Positions 24,171 to 38,214 of a stretch of 64,000 bases of DNA are shown piece by piece; position 1 is the first letter of the stretch, and each line of letters begins with the position of its first letter. The stretch is from Strongylocentrotus droebachiensis (Eukaryota; Echinodermata; Echinoidea; Camarodonta; Strongylocentrotidae), in NCBI GenBank assembly GCA_035222895.1, contig JAVYIG010002718.1, positions 167,384 through 231,383 on the forward strand. The letters run 5' to 3'. The translations under genes were made by a program, and so were the position numbers. A model generated the notes under the pieces. The model was not told the DNA's origin and made no database searches. It saw nothing but the letters and a program-made list of their open reading frames with translations.

Positions 24171-27167
24171 ATAACACTCCTGTAGAGAACATGCAACATC
24201 TTCTCTTTTCATTGTGCTTTCATATGAGTCATATGGCTGAATGTTCAGTATCACTCAGTGTAAAGGTATAGTATGTGTACATAGATATTGCTGTGTGGTG
24301 GGTAAGAATAGCTACAGCCTTTAAGTTTCAACCTCGTTTCTAAGATTCAAACGGTATTTGATGGTTTCATAGGGCCACAGACACCGAATCGTAATCAGGG
24401 CCGACTGACTCATCACGATAAAAAGGGTAATTATCTCTCGTTAAGTCTCCCGGGTTTAATGACATCTGCATATTCCTGATTCGGACTTTGTCTGGTATGT
24501 GGTATATCAGGGGGCATTTTGTGTGCTATCTATCATAGGATTAAAATCATCATTACAACTCCATGGCTTGGATGATGGTGGCGTTAGAGGCTAACAAGAT
24601 TACCAGTAGGGGGTGCGGGACGTTGCGTGGAGCTACTGTTTGTATAGAAATCATGTTTGCCGGGTAAATTCCAAAAGGACAGTTGCCAACCATTTTGTTT
24701 TTCAAACAATGATTATCAGGATGACTTGCCACAAGGGATGTCTGCAATAAGTAGTTTAGAGAACCATTAAGTTTTATCGTCAGGAGAGGCAGTGTTTTTA
24801 ATTCATTCATTTCAATACACCTCAGGTAACATATTTAGTTCTTATAGCATAGAGCAGTTAAGCTTTTATCATACATCGCTGCAAGGACAGGATATTTAAT
24901 ACGTCAATTTTAAAAGAAAGACTTTCACGGCGATGGAACCTTTTTAGGGTGAATCCGCTCGTGTATCAGCAAAGACCTTTAGAGGCGAGAAGCGTAGCGT
25001 ATCTACTGGGATTACCGCTCAAAGAGCAAACCGCTTTGGAAAAGCCGCGTGGAGACAAAAAGGCCCTGAAAGCGGGATTGCAACGCTTTGCACGGAAATT
25101 TGGATGGCCTTTTCGGCTGCGGGGCACGTAGAATCTTGACGTTGTAGGAGATAAGAAAGAAAGTATCAACAATAACAAGTTTATGTTGGATCGTCACGTG
25201 AGTCATCGGTCGGCGGCAATGGAGCCCAGCCAGCAGAATATCTTCTCAGCTGTCTGCGCTCATATCCCACTTCCATGTATCTCTTATTATATCTAAGTGC
25301 TCACCCATAACTGGGGGCTACACCAGACGCAGGGACAATTTATGACCACTTTTTCCTCCAATTCACTCTTCCCCCCACTATGGGTATGCCAAGGGTCTTC
25401 CGCAAGATGTAATGATACTTGATTAGCATAATATTTGCATGGGCAGAAGAATTTAGGGCGACAATCGGCATATTGCGTTTTGCTCGCGATGGCGCCATCT
25501 TATATCCTCTTTCATCCCTTTTCACGCAGGCTTTTCTTCTGGTGAAGATCACCCTCGAGGCTTAGCGTGATATTAACTCGATAATTGCGTTAGATGGGTT
25601 GATTCTGACAGCATGCTAGCATTTCGAGTCTAACTTTCCTCTCGTTTGCTTTCACTCGGCGGATAAGCTGTGACACTGGGACAAGATTGGAGGGAAAGAG
25701 AAGGGAAAACTCTAGGCACTTTACTCAATTTTGGCACAATTTACTGCTCTAATGGTGTTTATATTGAACACTAAATAGGCAGCTGTGATAACTCTGCACA
25801 CAGAGGTATGCGGGAATTAACATATTACATTGGCAACATGAAGACATGCACCTACAAAATGTACGTGTTGCTTTAAAAAAGAAAACTTAAACAACAAAAT
25901 TAAAAATACTACAATGATTTTGCATAACCTTACAGAATATACACACAAGTGCATCTTTGTATAAAAAATACAGCAACAAGAAAAATGTATATATCATTAG
26001 AACTGTTTGAAATTTAATACATAGTTGTACATGCATGTACTTCATATAGTTGGTAGCTTAAACCTTTAATATATACAAACATGAGATACATAATGTAAAA
26101 TGAAAATTGAATTAACATATAAACCAAAGAAAGAACTTTTTTCCAGAAAATGTTATATAATTTGAGGCCAAGCTGAGGTTTTCCTGCATTTAAAAAATAG
26201 ACCTGAACCTATCATTGTTTTCATTCTTTTCTTAAAATTACTTTAATACCATACCTGTAATATGAAATATGATATGTGATATGAAATATGATAATGACAA
26301 GCCCAAGACAAGTTTGTGAACTTGTATGTCACTTCAAAGTACATGTACATGTGGCAAATGCAACAGTACGTATTCTGCTGGTATATATGCTGACCCCATG
26401 TGTGTACTATAGTCTAACCATTATTACAATGTAATTAATAAAACATTGGTTTTTCAGCTTAAATCCTGTAATTAAAACATCATTCTCATTCTACATGTCA
26501 GCATTTTCGATAGCACTCTTTTAAAAAGAAAAGGGATTTGTTACTGGTTGGTTTGAATACTATGAACAACCACAGAATTCCCTTTAATATCAATTTATTA
26601 TTTCCATTCTTTGTGTTATGATAATGACATTTGATGAAGAAAGTAAATTTCTTACTGGTAATTTTGGAGGATTGTAGATAACCACAGATGCACAAAATTG
26701 AAAATTGTGGTCTGAATTCAGGAGACACAAAGCATGACTGCGTTTTCTCGTGACTTCTTCACCGAAATGCAGGTTTACATAATGCACTGTCCTGTTCAAG
26801 GTAGAAGAATGCCCACTACTCATTTGACATATGTGTACAGTTGTGCATATGCTGAATAGCACTCAAGTTTATACAATACAAAATTTGTTTGCATTAATGG
26901 AACATCCATACAATAATATTGGTCTATGGAGGCCTTAACATCTAGGTGAAAAAAGAGACAAAAACATACACAGACAGAGGATAAGATATTTCGGAGGCAG
27001 ACAATTACCTGTAGGCATATGTAGACACTTTGATACATGAAAATATGGGTAATCATGGTTTTATTGAATAAAAAAATAGCAAAAAGATATGATTTCAAAG
27101 ACAAAATAAAATGGAAAGTAAAGCAGCAGAAAATGTTAAAGATGAGGAATAAAGAGAAAAGATATGT

Positions 27168-27390
27168 AGAGAATAACATCTTCCATGAAATCAAAGTGAG
27201 ACCATTCAGAAAGAAGACATCCAACCTCTAGTGCAAACAGATAAAGTGAAGATTAAGGGTGAATACAGGGATATTAAGATGGAAAGAGAATAAAAGGAGA
27301 ATAAAAAGAGAATAACACCTTGGTGAAATCAAATTCAAAGCAAGACCATGCGGAAAGAAGACATCCAATCTCCAACGGAAACAGATAAGG
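27168..27390. repeat. Imperfect direct duplication, period about 141 bp
   Basis: GAGAATAACA, a TGAAATCAAA word, GACCAT, GAAAGAAGACATCCAA and AACAGATAA occur in the same order from 27168 and again from 27309. The intervening part is purine-rich. This is a local tandem duplication without coding content. Confidence 0.65.
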
Positions 27391-27510
27391 GGCAGGAGGG
27401 GGAAATACAAAATAAAGACGAGGTGGAAAGACGGAGGGCAAAGACGAAGAGTAAAGACAACGAGGAGCAAAGACGTTGGATGAAGACATTGGGTGAAGGA
27501 ATGTGTGTGC

Positions 27511-27511
27511 T

Positions 27512-27552
<41 letters not shown>

Positions 27553-27695
27553 CTCTCTCTCTTTCTCTCTCGCATGAAAACCATGCCGGAGGTGAAGACG
27601 AAAATAGCACGATTTTTAGTGGCATTTCGATTCTCCTTCTCCTCCAATCTCTCTCTCTCTCTCTCCCTCTCTCTGTTTCTCTCTCCTCTCTGACT
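27511..27695. repeat. Two (CT)n tracts
   Basis: (CT)n at about 27511-27571 and again at about 27649-27690, separated by a unique 75-bp spacer. They create spurious leucine/serine frames on one strand and RERERE frames on the other. Confidence 0.92.
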
Positions 27696-28204
27696 AATTC
27701 TCTCAAGTCCCATTCAGCCTGGTCCAGCCATTACAGAGGGGCTACATTACAGGGGAAGCACATCTGTGCAATCTTGAAAAAGATTTTCACTTCAATAGCA
27801 TTTCTATTCATCTAAAGGTGAGCTGTATGCAGCAATTACAAGATTCCATTTTGTAAATAAAAAATAAAATATAGGCCTGTGGTAATTATTGAGGCATCCA
27901 TTTGTTATGATCCATTCTCCTATTCTTTCTCACTCTGTTTAGCTTCTTTTTAAACGCTTCAGGAAATGAAATAACAAAAATCACTTTCTTTCACATGTAA
28001 CATGGTTCAAAGCTTGTGCATTCGAATGTAAAAATTCAAAATTCTCATTTTCGCAGGATCCCTTTCCATCTCCCGAACATCTTCTCTTCAATCCTGAATC
28101 TATTCCTACCTGCAACCTTCTTTCAATTTATCTCTGTTTCATATTATTCCTCCATCCTTTATTTATACTACCTCTTCTTTTCAATCCCTCTAACATACTA
28201 TCTC

Positions 28205-28340
28205 TCCATCATAGTATCCAATTTCAAACGATCTATCCATCGTACTATCCCGTCATCATACTATCCCTTCATTATATGGTACTATCCCTCTATTGTACCA
28301 TCTCTCTATCATTTCATCCCTTCATCATTCCTTCCCTCTC
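28205..28340. repeat. Degenerate pyrimidine-rich minisatellite
   Basis: Loosely repeated words of the form ATCATACTATCCCTTC and ATTGTACCATCTCTC, with a period near 16 to 20 bases and considerable divergence. No gene is seen. Confidence 0.45.
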
Positions 28341-31300
28341 TCTCCTTCTATCCCTTCCCCCATCCATGCAATCCATCTTCTCCTCCTCCTCCACAAGTAT
28401 TCTTTGCCGGCAGGTGACGTCTCTAGCGGTGTGATAAGCCAATCAGAAGGCTTCGTCTGCAACGAGGGCAGGTGGTGTTTGTCTCTGCGCGCCTCTCGTT
28501 CCATCGACACCGAAAAAATGGACAAATGTAGCGTGCGTCTACCTCTAATGGTGTGGGCAATGGACAAATCTATACGGGATGGTGGTTGATGGGACTGGGA
28601 TTCTGGTAACTTGAGAAAGGAGATATTTTCGTCTTTTCTTTGCGTCTTTTCTTTCTCGATCCTGCCCCTGCATGCCACTACCTTACTATTTCATATACCC
28701 ATACTGAAGTGAAGGTTGATGTATTGCATGTGTACATTCTCTTAATTGCTCATCATGATAGGATTTAACACATATTTAATTATCATAATGTAATTCAACA
28801 ATTGTAACAATATTGTCATCTCTGTCAGACAGTCTATTTTTCTAACTATAACACCACGCCAGGCAGTATTAAAGACAATTTTACTGTTATAATTCTTGCA
28901 AGTGCAACATGGAGAATAAATGGAATATTCTGTCATGTATCTAATAAACTTCTCATATAGGCCTAATAACTGCTCTGTGTTTGTCAATTGAAATGTAAAT
29001 TCCAAGATGAACTCATTTTAAGAGCTTTTGGTTCTATATAACACTTTTTTCAAACAAGGGTATTATTTTTGAATTGGCTAGGTTATATGTTTCTTCCTAT
29101 CAGCGATTGGTATGGAGGACTGATGTTTCCCGTTTATCTTCATTTTCAAACTGCCTGTCACATCTCACTGCCTTTGTCCCTTGGCTTGTTACTTTCATAT
29201 TGAACACAAGAAGACCCGTTCCTTCCCCACAGCTCTCACAATCGGTAACAAGTCTACACTAAGGCTTCTTACAAGGGTATAATCTCTTTTCTCTTTTTCT
29301 TCTTGACAAATCATCACCTACTGGTCCTTAAAAAACACTGATCCCTCTCCTTAAAAATCCCCCATGTGATCCTCCATGGCCCCTTTATGCGCCCCTCCAC
29401 AATACCCTGCCAACACCCCCTGGACAATGCGCCCACCATCCTCGACAACAAAGGAAACAAACCAGCTCTACCTGCAACTAATCCATGGAGATAAGTCCTT
29501 TCTAAATAAGAATGAAAATAAGTCCGGAGATGAAGTCCTCTTTTAAAAAAGAATGGAGTTAAGCTCTTCGTAAATAACTGTGATGTAAGAGAGAGCATTT
29601 GGCAGAGAATGGACAAAAATCACCCACAATGCATGTGTAACTCTCCAGATTTAGAATTGAATCGGGTGGGAAATGGTTATTGTAATCACAGGTACTAGAG
29701 ATGCCCCCCTCTCTCCTCCCCGCTACTCCTTTTATTACCCCTCTTTGATTTTGAATCCCACTTCTACTGGTATCAAAGAGCCAATTAGCTCCATACTTAG
29801 CCCTCCCATACACCTGGTCATTTCTTCTCTGAAGATACAAGGTTTTATCTCAGCGGACTTCAGGGATTACAAAGGCTAGATCATGACTGAATCATGGTGA
29901 TTGTAATTACAATTTTAAGAAGCAATTATGAGGCTACTTGAAGACTTAATTGTGTGGAATTTGACCTCAGCCTTTCTCAGTGTGTCACATGTAAGTCTGT
30001 GGGGGACAGGCTGAAGGGTTTCAAATTCAATTATAAGATGATTAAATCCCTGTCCAGGTTAATTTGTTTTTAATGTTAATATCATCAATCCCATATTAAA
30101 TCATGTACAATATATTACAGTCTATTGTCTGATATTTGTAAAGTTGTCCCCATTTTGACATTTCAAATCAAACTTACTACTTGGACCTTTTTGTAAGTCA
30201 CATCTTTATTATGCATATCTCATTGGTTTATATCTCATGGAAAAGGTGCTGCCTTCTGCATCAAACTACTATCAATATACTGATTTTACTAAACAATAAA
30301 CATATCAAATTAATCCAGATTCACCTCCAAAAAGCGTAAAAGACGAAGAAAGTATAACAACTCTTTTAAATATCAATGAAAACATGAGGAACCTACCGGT
30401 ACTACCAGTTACGCAAAGTGCCAGTTATATGCACAATTTTAAAATACCTAAGTAACCTAACTGTCTACTTTTGCTATCGCTAAATGGGAATTCTTGTCAT
30501 AAAAGTGGACCATTCAAACATGGCAGCACTTCAAATTACAAACTTTGATAGCATCAATTTACTCTACAATGAGAGAGGGTCATCCTATATCACAGAAATC
30601 GTGCTGGCAAACAAGGTTCCATAAACAGAAGGGCGCGCATGCAGTTTGACGATTAAAGGCTGCAATTCATGGTTCCCGGTGATCATGAGGACTATTTGGA
30701 AGTCATTGAAGTCTGTAGAGAGTAGGCGTATTTAGTCTTTTAACAATTGCATTAACTAGTTCTGAAGGTTGACAGTTAAGATTTTCTCAGAAATTCATCC
30801 TTTCATCATGAAATATAAATGTTGTGTTTACTTCTACTTTAAAATGTACCATTTGAAAAAGAGTTACAAATACCACCACCCCTCCCTCCCCCTCTTTCTA
30901 TAATGAGAATGTAAGATAGTTTCAACACAAAGTTACACAAGGGAAAATATTTTTCTTTATCTACAAAACTTGTAAGAAGACCTATAGACCTACAAAAAAA
31001 AGTCACATTTTAAGATTCTCATCATATTCAGCTGATTTTCACAAAAATCTAAATTTTAAAAGATATAAAACTTTGAAATGAAAAACAAATGATTTTTTTT
31101 GAAAGAGATAAACTTTACCTTTAACTCATTTGTACATCAACCCAGACACGATAGCATAGGGTGCAGTGAGCCTATGGTACAGCCCTATCAACAATGTAAG
31201 CAGACCCAGTTTGCATAGAGTTTGGACTATTTATTTTGAGACAGCGCTCGGGCCAAAGGACGGGCGCAGCTAGTATACACCAAAGGAACCTCAATATAAA

Positions 31301-34300
31301 TCATATCACTCTTTGTTTGCCCTCGGAATAGATCCACAAATATTTCCTCGGGGGGAAAAAGAAAGGAACTGCAGACAGATTTTGACGAGAAAGTCATGAT
31401 TTCTGTGTCCTGTTCTCCAGGGAAGCAGTATAAATTTGTTTTATAACCTTTTTTTTATTTTCTGGAAACGAAATCTTGCCATCTTTGGAGAGTCGTATAT
31501 AACGCAATAGTTGGTTCCCACCATAAGATAGATGATCCTACAAATGTAAATAATTCTACCCTTCCCAAATATTATATCCTCCCCCCCCCCCCATATTTTC
31601 TCATCTAAAATCTTTCTAAACATATATACATAATATTCTATGCATCCTAATACATTTCCAGAATATTTTATGAGTCAAATTGTTTATTCACTATTATTAT
31701 CAAATAACATTCCATGAGCATTCATGCATTTTCATTAATGTGAGAACTCAGTGAGCCCTGACAAACATAAAATTCTATTATCAATAAAACGTTTCATGAT
31801 TGAAGCATTATTCATCTTTTACAAAAGTAAAAACACATGTTCCCACATAACAGCTATGTCAATAACCCTTATTATCCAGTGATCATATTACATACTCTCT
31901 TCTTTGTCAGTCCATTCTAATACCACATTACATACCTATCAAGCAACCAGGGAGGTATTCTCCAGGCTAATAAAACATCCACCCAAACACAGTTTGATGC
32001 CATCCAACAGTAACCCCTCCACTAGCCCCCCTCCCCCTTTTCAGACAAACACAAATCATCTTTATACAGCCCATGTACAAAAACCCTATATTGCTACACA
32101 TTAAGTAAATAACCCATTAACCTCTGTATTCAAGGCTATGGGATGATAACGTTAAGTATTCAAATGGTTAATTGCTTTTCTAGTCTGAACATTGTAATAA
32201 AAAACTAACTTGTATTGGTGAAATAGAGGTGTGAGCATCATATACGAAAAATGAATTAGAAGACATGGTACAAAAATAAACTAGAAGAATTGGTGTCTAC
32301 TTTGAGTGTGAGCAGTGTATCATACCAAAACCTTATAACCAGGTGGGGTAATTGTGAGCACTAAAACAAGAATAACATATCAACCGTTATCTCCAAAACT
32401 AAATTCATTCAAATATGATACAATTTGTATTAATCCTCCCACCATATGCTTTATGCAATATTTCTATACACAAGTTTAGAATATGTGTTTTGTGTAGATT
32501 TTTTTCAGTGTGAACTACCCCTGAGAAAGCCCTACCATGCATTAGCCATGTCCATTTAGAGGGGTAGTAAATCATGCTTAATCGTGACACATCCACACAA
32601 ACAAGTCTAGCCCTATTAGCCCTAACATAGTCGTAAAGTGGCAGAAGGGTGGATGCATGGACCATGGTGGATGGCAGTGAAGATGGTGGTGGAGCCATTT
32701 CCATACAGATGCTGTACACCAACCCAGTCCAACTTCACTACCATGCTCGACAGTATGCTTGAGAATCGACAGTATGCTAAAGCATGCAACGAGCTCAACT
32801 CTTTCATAAACATCCATTTTAGTTGATATAAAGTAGGGTGGACATAAGCTGCCTATCGGCTATGAGGCTTGTTATTTTTCTACTCTTTTCTACTGCTTTT
32901 ATCAAAATCCACTTGCCAGCCAGCTACACCCAAAACAGAATCAAAGTACAACCAACAATGAATGCTCTCTGCAGTCACCCTCCTAACCGAGCCATTGCAT
33001 TGTCACCCTAAACCGTTATTTTTGCTACTTTGGACGAACAGGCGAGAAAGCGGGGCATTAATTCCTTCGTCAATCGGTCGTCGGTCGGCAGTACAAATCT
33101 CATTGGGTTGATGGATGCGTTCGGCAGAGGGTGTGAACGTGTCGAAGAATGGATTAGCCCTGGGAGCCAGCCGACGTCGGTGTGAAGCGGGTCGCACCCG
33201 TGATGAGGAGAATGAAGATGAAGTAAAAAGCGCTTCATCCCATCCCTCCCCTCGATCCCATCCATGCAGATTCCCGTTGGCAACTCAAGACGAACAGCTG
33301 AAAATGTGGGTTTCTGCCAAAATGCAATTACAACTTCTGACATTTCTGCTTCCATTTTCCCTCTCAATATGTTTTTTCTACCCTTTTATTCCTCTTTCTG
33401 CCTCAAAAAATATGTATTTAAGATCACGATTGAGTTACGGATGGATTAGGAAAGGAAATAAGGCTGACAACCCCAGGAATGATTCCTTAAACTGAAGCTG
33501 AAAAAAAGACATGTTTTGTTTCAAAAAATGCCCCTAAGACCTGAAGGATGACATTAGACTTTTCATATCTGTTTATGACCATAAATTGTCTTTTTGCCCT
33601 TTATTTTATTTTGCATTTCTTGGTTTTTCTAAGATTTCAAATTGTTCTGGCTTAAGTACAGAGAGCATGCTACCTGCAAGATGCAAATACTGTATAGTGT
33701 ACATGTATATATTCCATGCTTACTGTGTATTGTACGAATCATACAACTTACATGAACATCATACAACTATTACGGTAAATACACATTTTATAACCATGCA
33801 AATATATTGTCAATGAACAAAATATGAAATTACATTTGTAAATGAATGGAATCTCTAATCCTTCTTCCTCAATATGATATTAACTCACGACAATATCACA
33901 CCTATGAATGACAAAAGTTATAGGTGTCTTACCTGTACATAACTACAAACGACCACAGTTACAGTATAAACATGATGAATTATAAACAAAATCACGGTTC
34001 ATTGAATATTCAGTTGAAAAAATTGCTGAGAGACATGGAGAACACCTGCCATATGTTTTATTGGCTATCAGAGTATCATAAATCAAATCATAAGCACTTC
34101 AGTTATGACTGCATCATATGGACTAAACAAACACACTAAGGAGAAATATTATCCAATACAAAAATGTGTAATATGTTAGATAAATAGATATAAATCTCTT
34201 AGATATCGTCGCCTGCCTGCAAAAAGGCTGTTAGTGCCATTGGCTCTCACATCTTTCTTGCAGGTAACTGACAAAATAACCAAATCACATTTAATCCATC

Positions 34301-35178
34301 TCTCATCGATCATAATCCTCTGGAACTAACAAGCATGCCAATATGATGAAAAATACAAGATATCTTATTGTGGTATGTCATCACTAGAGGTCATTTGAGG
34401 TCGGGAAGGGAACTGGAGGGCACATTGAGGTCTAGGGTCAATGTAGAGAAATAAATTCCTGAATGAAAATCAGCCGGTATCCAGGCGTTGATTTAAGCCA
34501 TTACGTTTCTGGATAGTTTACAAATGCACATGTACATGTCATTGGCTTCCCCACGAGAAGGCCGTATAGAGGCTATGTACTGTAATGGCAGTAAAAACCA
34601 TCTAAGGGACAGTCAACAATCATAATACTTAAGTTACATAGGAAACAATATGGTCATTTTCACAGTAAAGGGTGTAACTTTTCTCAAACAGGGTCAAAAT
34701 TTCAAAATATGTTTTCATAATCATTTCTACTAAAATTATTACAATTAATGTCTAAATTATAGATTTTTTTTGGTTCTGGAGCTTAAACTGCATGAGAAAC
34801 CTGGAAAAATAATGAACAACTGTGACAAATATGATAAATTTGAACAAAAACAACATTTTAATTCTATCAACTTAAATGACAACATTTGTTCTCCAAACAT
34901 AATTCAATTGCAATTTCTCATTTGCTATTCTAATGTACTTGAAGGCTTATAAAGCTTTTTTGGTCAAACTTATTTGGTCTTTACAAAAATTCAATGCGTT
35001 TGTCAAATTCAAGACAAAATATGAATTTGACATTTAATTTTTCAAATTTACCTATCTTCCAAGAGGGGGAGCAAAATAAAAATTATTCTACAAATACCAT
35101 TCAGTGAGGGCTAATTACAATGCAAATTCCAAAGAAATCGCATTTCAAATGAGGAAGTTGAAAATTTCTTATGTGTGT

Positions 35179-35608
35179 GTTTCGGAGGCTTCAGGTTAAC
35201 AATAATGCCTGTTTCGGAGGCTTCAATCATGTTAACATCAAATGTTGTCCATTACTTAGGTAACATATTAAGAAAAATTCAACTTAAACTGTTAATGATA
35301 TGTTAAATTACTAATATAACACCTAAAACATTTGTTTACAGAGTAAAAATACTTGTTAATATACAGTACGGTACATGTATGTTACAAATTATCTTTACTT
35401 AATACAATGAGCTTTTAGTTCAGTACGCAAACATTGCAAAGTCACTTAATAGAATCCATGAGGATTTCAAATCTGTGCTGATCTGTGCTGAAATATATTG
35501 TCCAGTATGTAATTTCAAGGGAAACCACTTTTCTCATATCAAAGTTGAAACATTCAGGGAGCATATACATGTATAGGATCAGTTCAAAGTAGTGTTTCGG
35601 AGACTTCA
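35179..35608 (+). repeat. Left subterminal motif group, GTTTCGGAGGCTTCA (copy 1)
   Basis: Forward motifs lie at 35179-35193 and 35211-35225, with the GAGACTT variant at 35594-35608. Each is followed within about 3 to 10 bases by a GTTAAC box. The position inside the terminal repeat and the repeated spacing suggest a protein-binding array such as transposase sites. That is inference. Confidence 0.8.
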
Positions 35609-36055
35609 AACATGTTAACACACTATATTGTCAACTACAAAGGCAATATATACAAGGCGAAATTTAAACTTACTTTTGAAGTTTTAATAAAATGTTGAAC
35701 TGAAAGTAAAGTACTTAAAATATTTGTTTACATAGAAACCAGAAACCATTTATGTTAATTCATAGCAATGTACCATTACCCTTCACTTGCGTCTTTGTCA
35801 TCATTTATTCTTAGTGCAAAGAATTAAATTTCTGCACAGTGGCTTCCACAAACTTGTTTGGCATGTGTTATAACATTTACACAGACATTCATATATTTGA
35901 AACCAATAGCATGGTAAGTATTTACAGGTTTTTGTCCTAGAACGACTTCTTATTTCAAAGAAATTTATCTGCCAACATGTCTAATTCTCGTTCTTAAAAA
36001 TTATAAAGGTAAGCTATGTCGGCTGGGGTCCTGGTTGGTAGAGTCATCTTCTGTA

Positions 36056-37732
36056 TTACATCTTTTTAGGCTGATGGGCTTCACAGTCCTCTGTAAATTC
36101 ATACAGACCATTGCTGTTCCGGCGCATGAATTTGACTTTGACATTGTCATCAATCACAGCTTTTACATGTACCTAGTAGCAAAATAAGAATATAGCAAAT
36201 ACAAACTTTCATTAAAACACAGAAAAACAGCTTTCAGAATCCATTTCACTTCCTTGAAATATCTCACAGTCCCTTATTTTATTTTATTCACCCTGTTAAC
36301 TTTGTTCAGTACCACAACACCTGCTCATATACATTTTAGAAAAATCTTTTTGTCTAAGTATTTCTCAAATAAAGAAAGTTGATCCTGTTAAATATTTTTT
36401 TAATAATCCGAGATCTAACATGGATAATACTTACAAGAGCCATGAAACCACCCCATTTGTAGTCCTGCTGCAAGATGAAGGTGCATCAAAATATATGGCC
36501 ACATAATCGCTCACATTGATCCTATAATTGGAGAAGAAAATAGGAAATTAGCGGTTTGTACTGGACAGAACAATGTTAATACATATATCTGAGTTTGGAC
36601 ACTAAAAACAATCATTTATTTTTTATTTTAGAAGTACATCTTGAATGTATATTTGCATGTGCATTACATAATATTTTATTATTTATCCATGTGTTGTTTA
36701 AGAATTAGTTCAGTAGTCTATATGGGCACCATCACTATAAGGATGCTTAATGTGTACATTACACAAATCTTTAAGTACTAATTAATGACAGACTTGTTTT
36801 AATCTGTTCAAAATTGTAATATGTACAAGGATTCCATTCATTAATTGTTACTGGTTTACCATTGTGCATAGCCATAGACCTGTACATGTACATGTGTATG
36901 TACACACATGTATATCAGGAGTCTAATTTAAACATTTGGTACTGAGGCAAACCTTATGGGGTCAGGTGACAACCAAATATAAGTTGGTTTATGTTTATGT
37001 GCAGGGCTGCATACAACTCATAATTTGTTATAAATATATTTCATAGATTTTTAAATATTTTACAATAATTTTCTCAGACCTGCTAAGCTCCACCCTAAAT
37101 AAATGCTCCAGATTTCATTCATTAATCTATCTGTTAATCATTAGTGAGCTAACAAGAGAAATTGTTATGTAACTTTCTCCAGCTCAGCATATGCTCACAA
37201 ATACCTCAATGTTAATTACCTTTCTTTTCCTGGTGATGCTACACCACTTCTGACATAGCAACTCATATGTTGGTATTGTATGATCTATTGTAAACAGGTG
37301 ATCAGCTCTGGTTAAGCTATTATACATACATGTACCACTGTCTCTTGTTAGCGCACTAATGATTTACAGATGATGTCACAAGATGAATGAGATTTGGAGC
37401 ATTTTTCTAGGCTGTACATCAACAGGAATCAAACTATATTTGGATGTCACCCGATCTTTAAAACCACAAACATTGATTATGGTAAAGGTACATGTACAAT
37501 GTACAATACAGATCGTAACTAGGCCTCACTATATTTTTACTTTTTAGTGACAAATCTAAACTTTAAAAACTTTCACACATCAGTTCCATTACAATAACCC
37601 ATTAAAAAAAAAGTACAAGTTAAGTAATTTAAGGACAAAATATACAGTTCTTACCTCTATATTCTTGTGGATAACAGTAAGGAAACGAGAGAACTTTCTG
37701 CAGTGTTCATGCCTGTCTAAAAGAGTTGCTAT
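36056..37732 (-). pseudogene. Four-exon gene fragment inside transposon copy 1, frameshifted
   Basis: Exons on the minus strand lie at 37655-37732, 37220-37284, 36435-36521 and 36056-36172. Each has AG before it and GTAAGA, GTAATT or GTAAGT after it, the last ending in TAA. The third exon is 87 bp, one base shorter than in copy 2, because an A run is reduced from four to three. This breaks the frame before the last exon. The final exon reads VKFMRRNSNGLYEFTED near its middle. The product is unrecognised. A DYVAIYFD stretch followed by a VKFM...GLYEF stretch resembles a small module seen at the C-terminus of uncharacterised invertebrate transposon-associated proteins. That comparison is from memory and weak. 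Confidence 0.55.
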
Positions 37733-37797
37733 CTAGTATCAGATGTTGCTAGCACATGTTGCTGTAACCTTGTCAATATCTTCATGATCTTCATGGT

Positions 37798-38048
37798 CTA
37801 TTGTTGTGGACAAGGTCCACAGCTTGAGTCCTGCTGCGGCACAAATGTCCTTTGGCAAGACATTAATCTACATTTGCCACACTCGACCCAGGTGAGGTAA
37901 ATTGGGTATCTGGCAGGAATTAATTCCTTGAAATGCTTAAGCGCCGTAATGGAAGCCATGCTAAAGCCAAGGTAATAATTTCCAAATTTGGAAGCGCATA
38001 GAGACGTTTAATATGTGCTACACAAGAACCGAATATTATTATTATTCC
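37798..38048 (+). mobile_element. tRNA-derived SINE nested in transposon copy 1
   Basis: About 250 bp with a box-B-like AGCTTGAGTCCTGC, then CCTTTGGCAAGACATTAATC, CTCGACCCAGGTGAGG, AAATTGGGTATCTGGCAGG and AAGCGCATAGAGACGTTTAA, ending in an ATT repeat. The order of tRNA-like head, CACTCGACCCAGGTG body and ATT tail is that of tRNA SINEs familiar from echinoderm genomes. The same insertion is present at the equivalent site in copy 2, so it predates amplification of the larger element. Confidence 0.7.
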
Positions 38049-38214
38049 ATTGTCTTAAAAGGGGTTGTACACACTGTTTCCCTAACATTTCTAGAGGGTT
38101 CTTTGCCAACCAAATTTCTCTCCTATTGTTACAAATGGTCCTTGGATGGCATGGCCTATGTTATTTGATCCTAAGGGGTTGGCAAAGAGCATAATACATG
38201 TGGTTAACACTAAA

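Noticed and set aside
24949..25131. CG-rich 60-codon plus frame within intron 2
   Set aside because: Too short, no family match, and the opposite strand is open as well. Kept only as a possible non-coding island.
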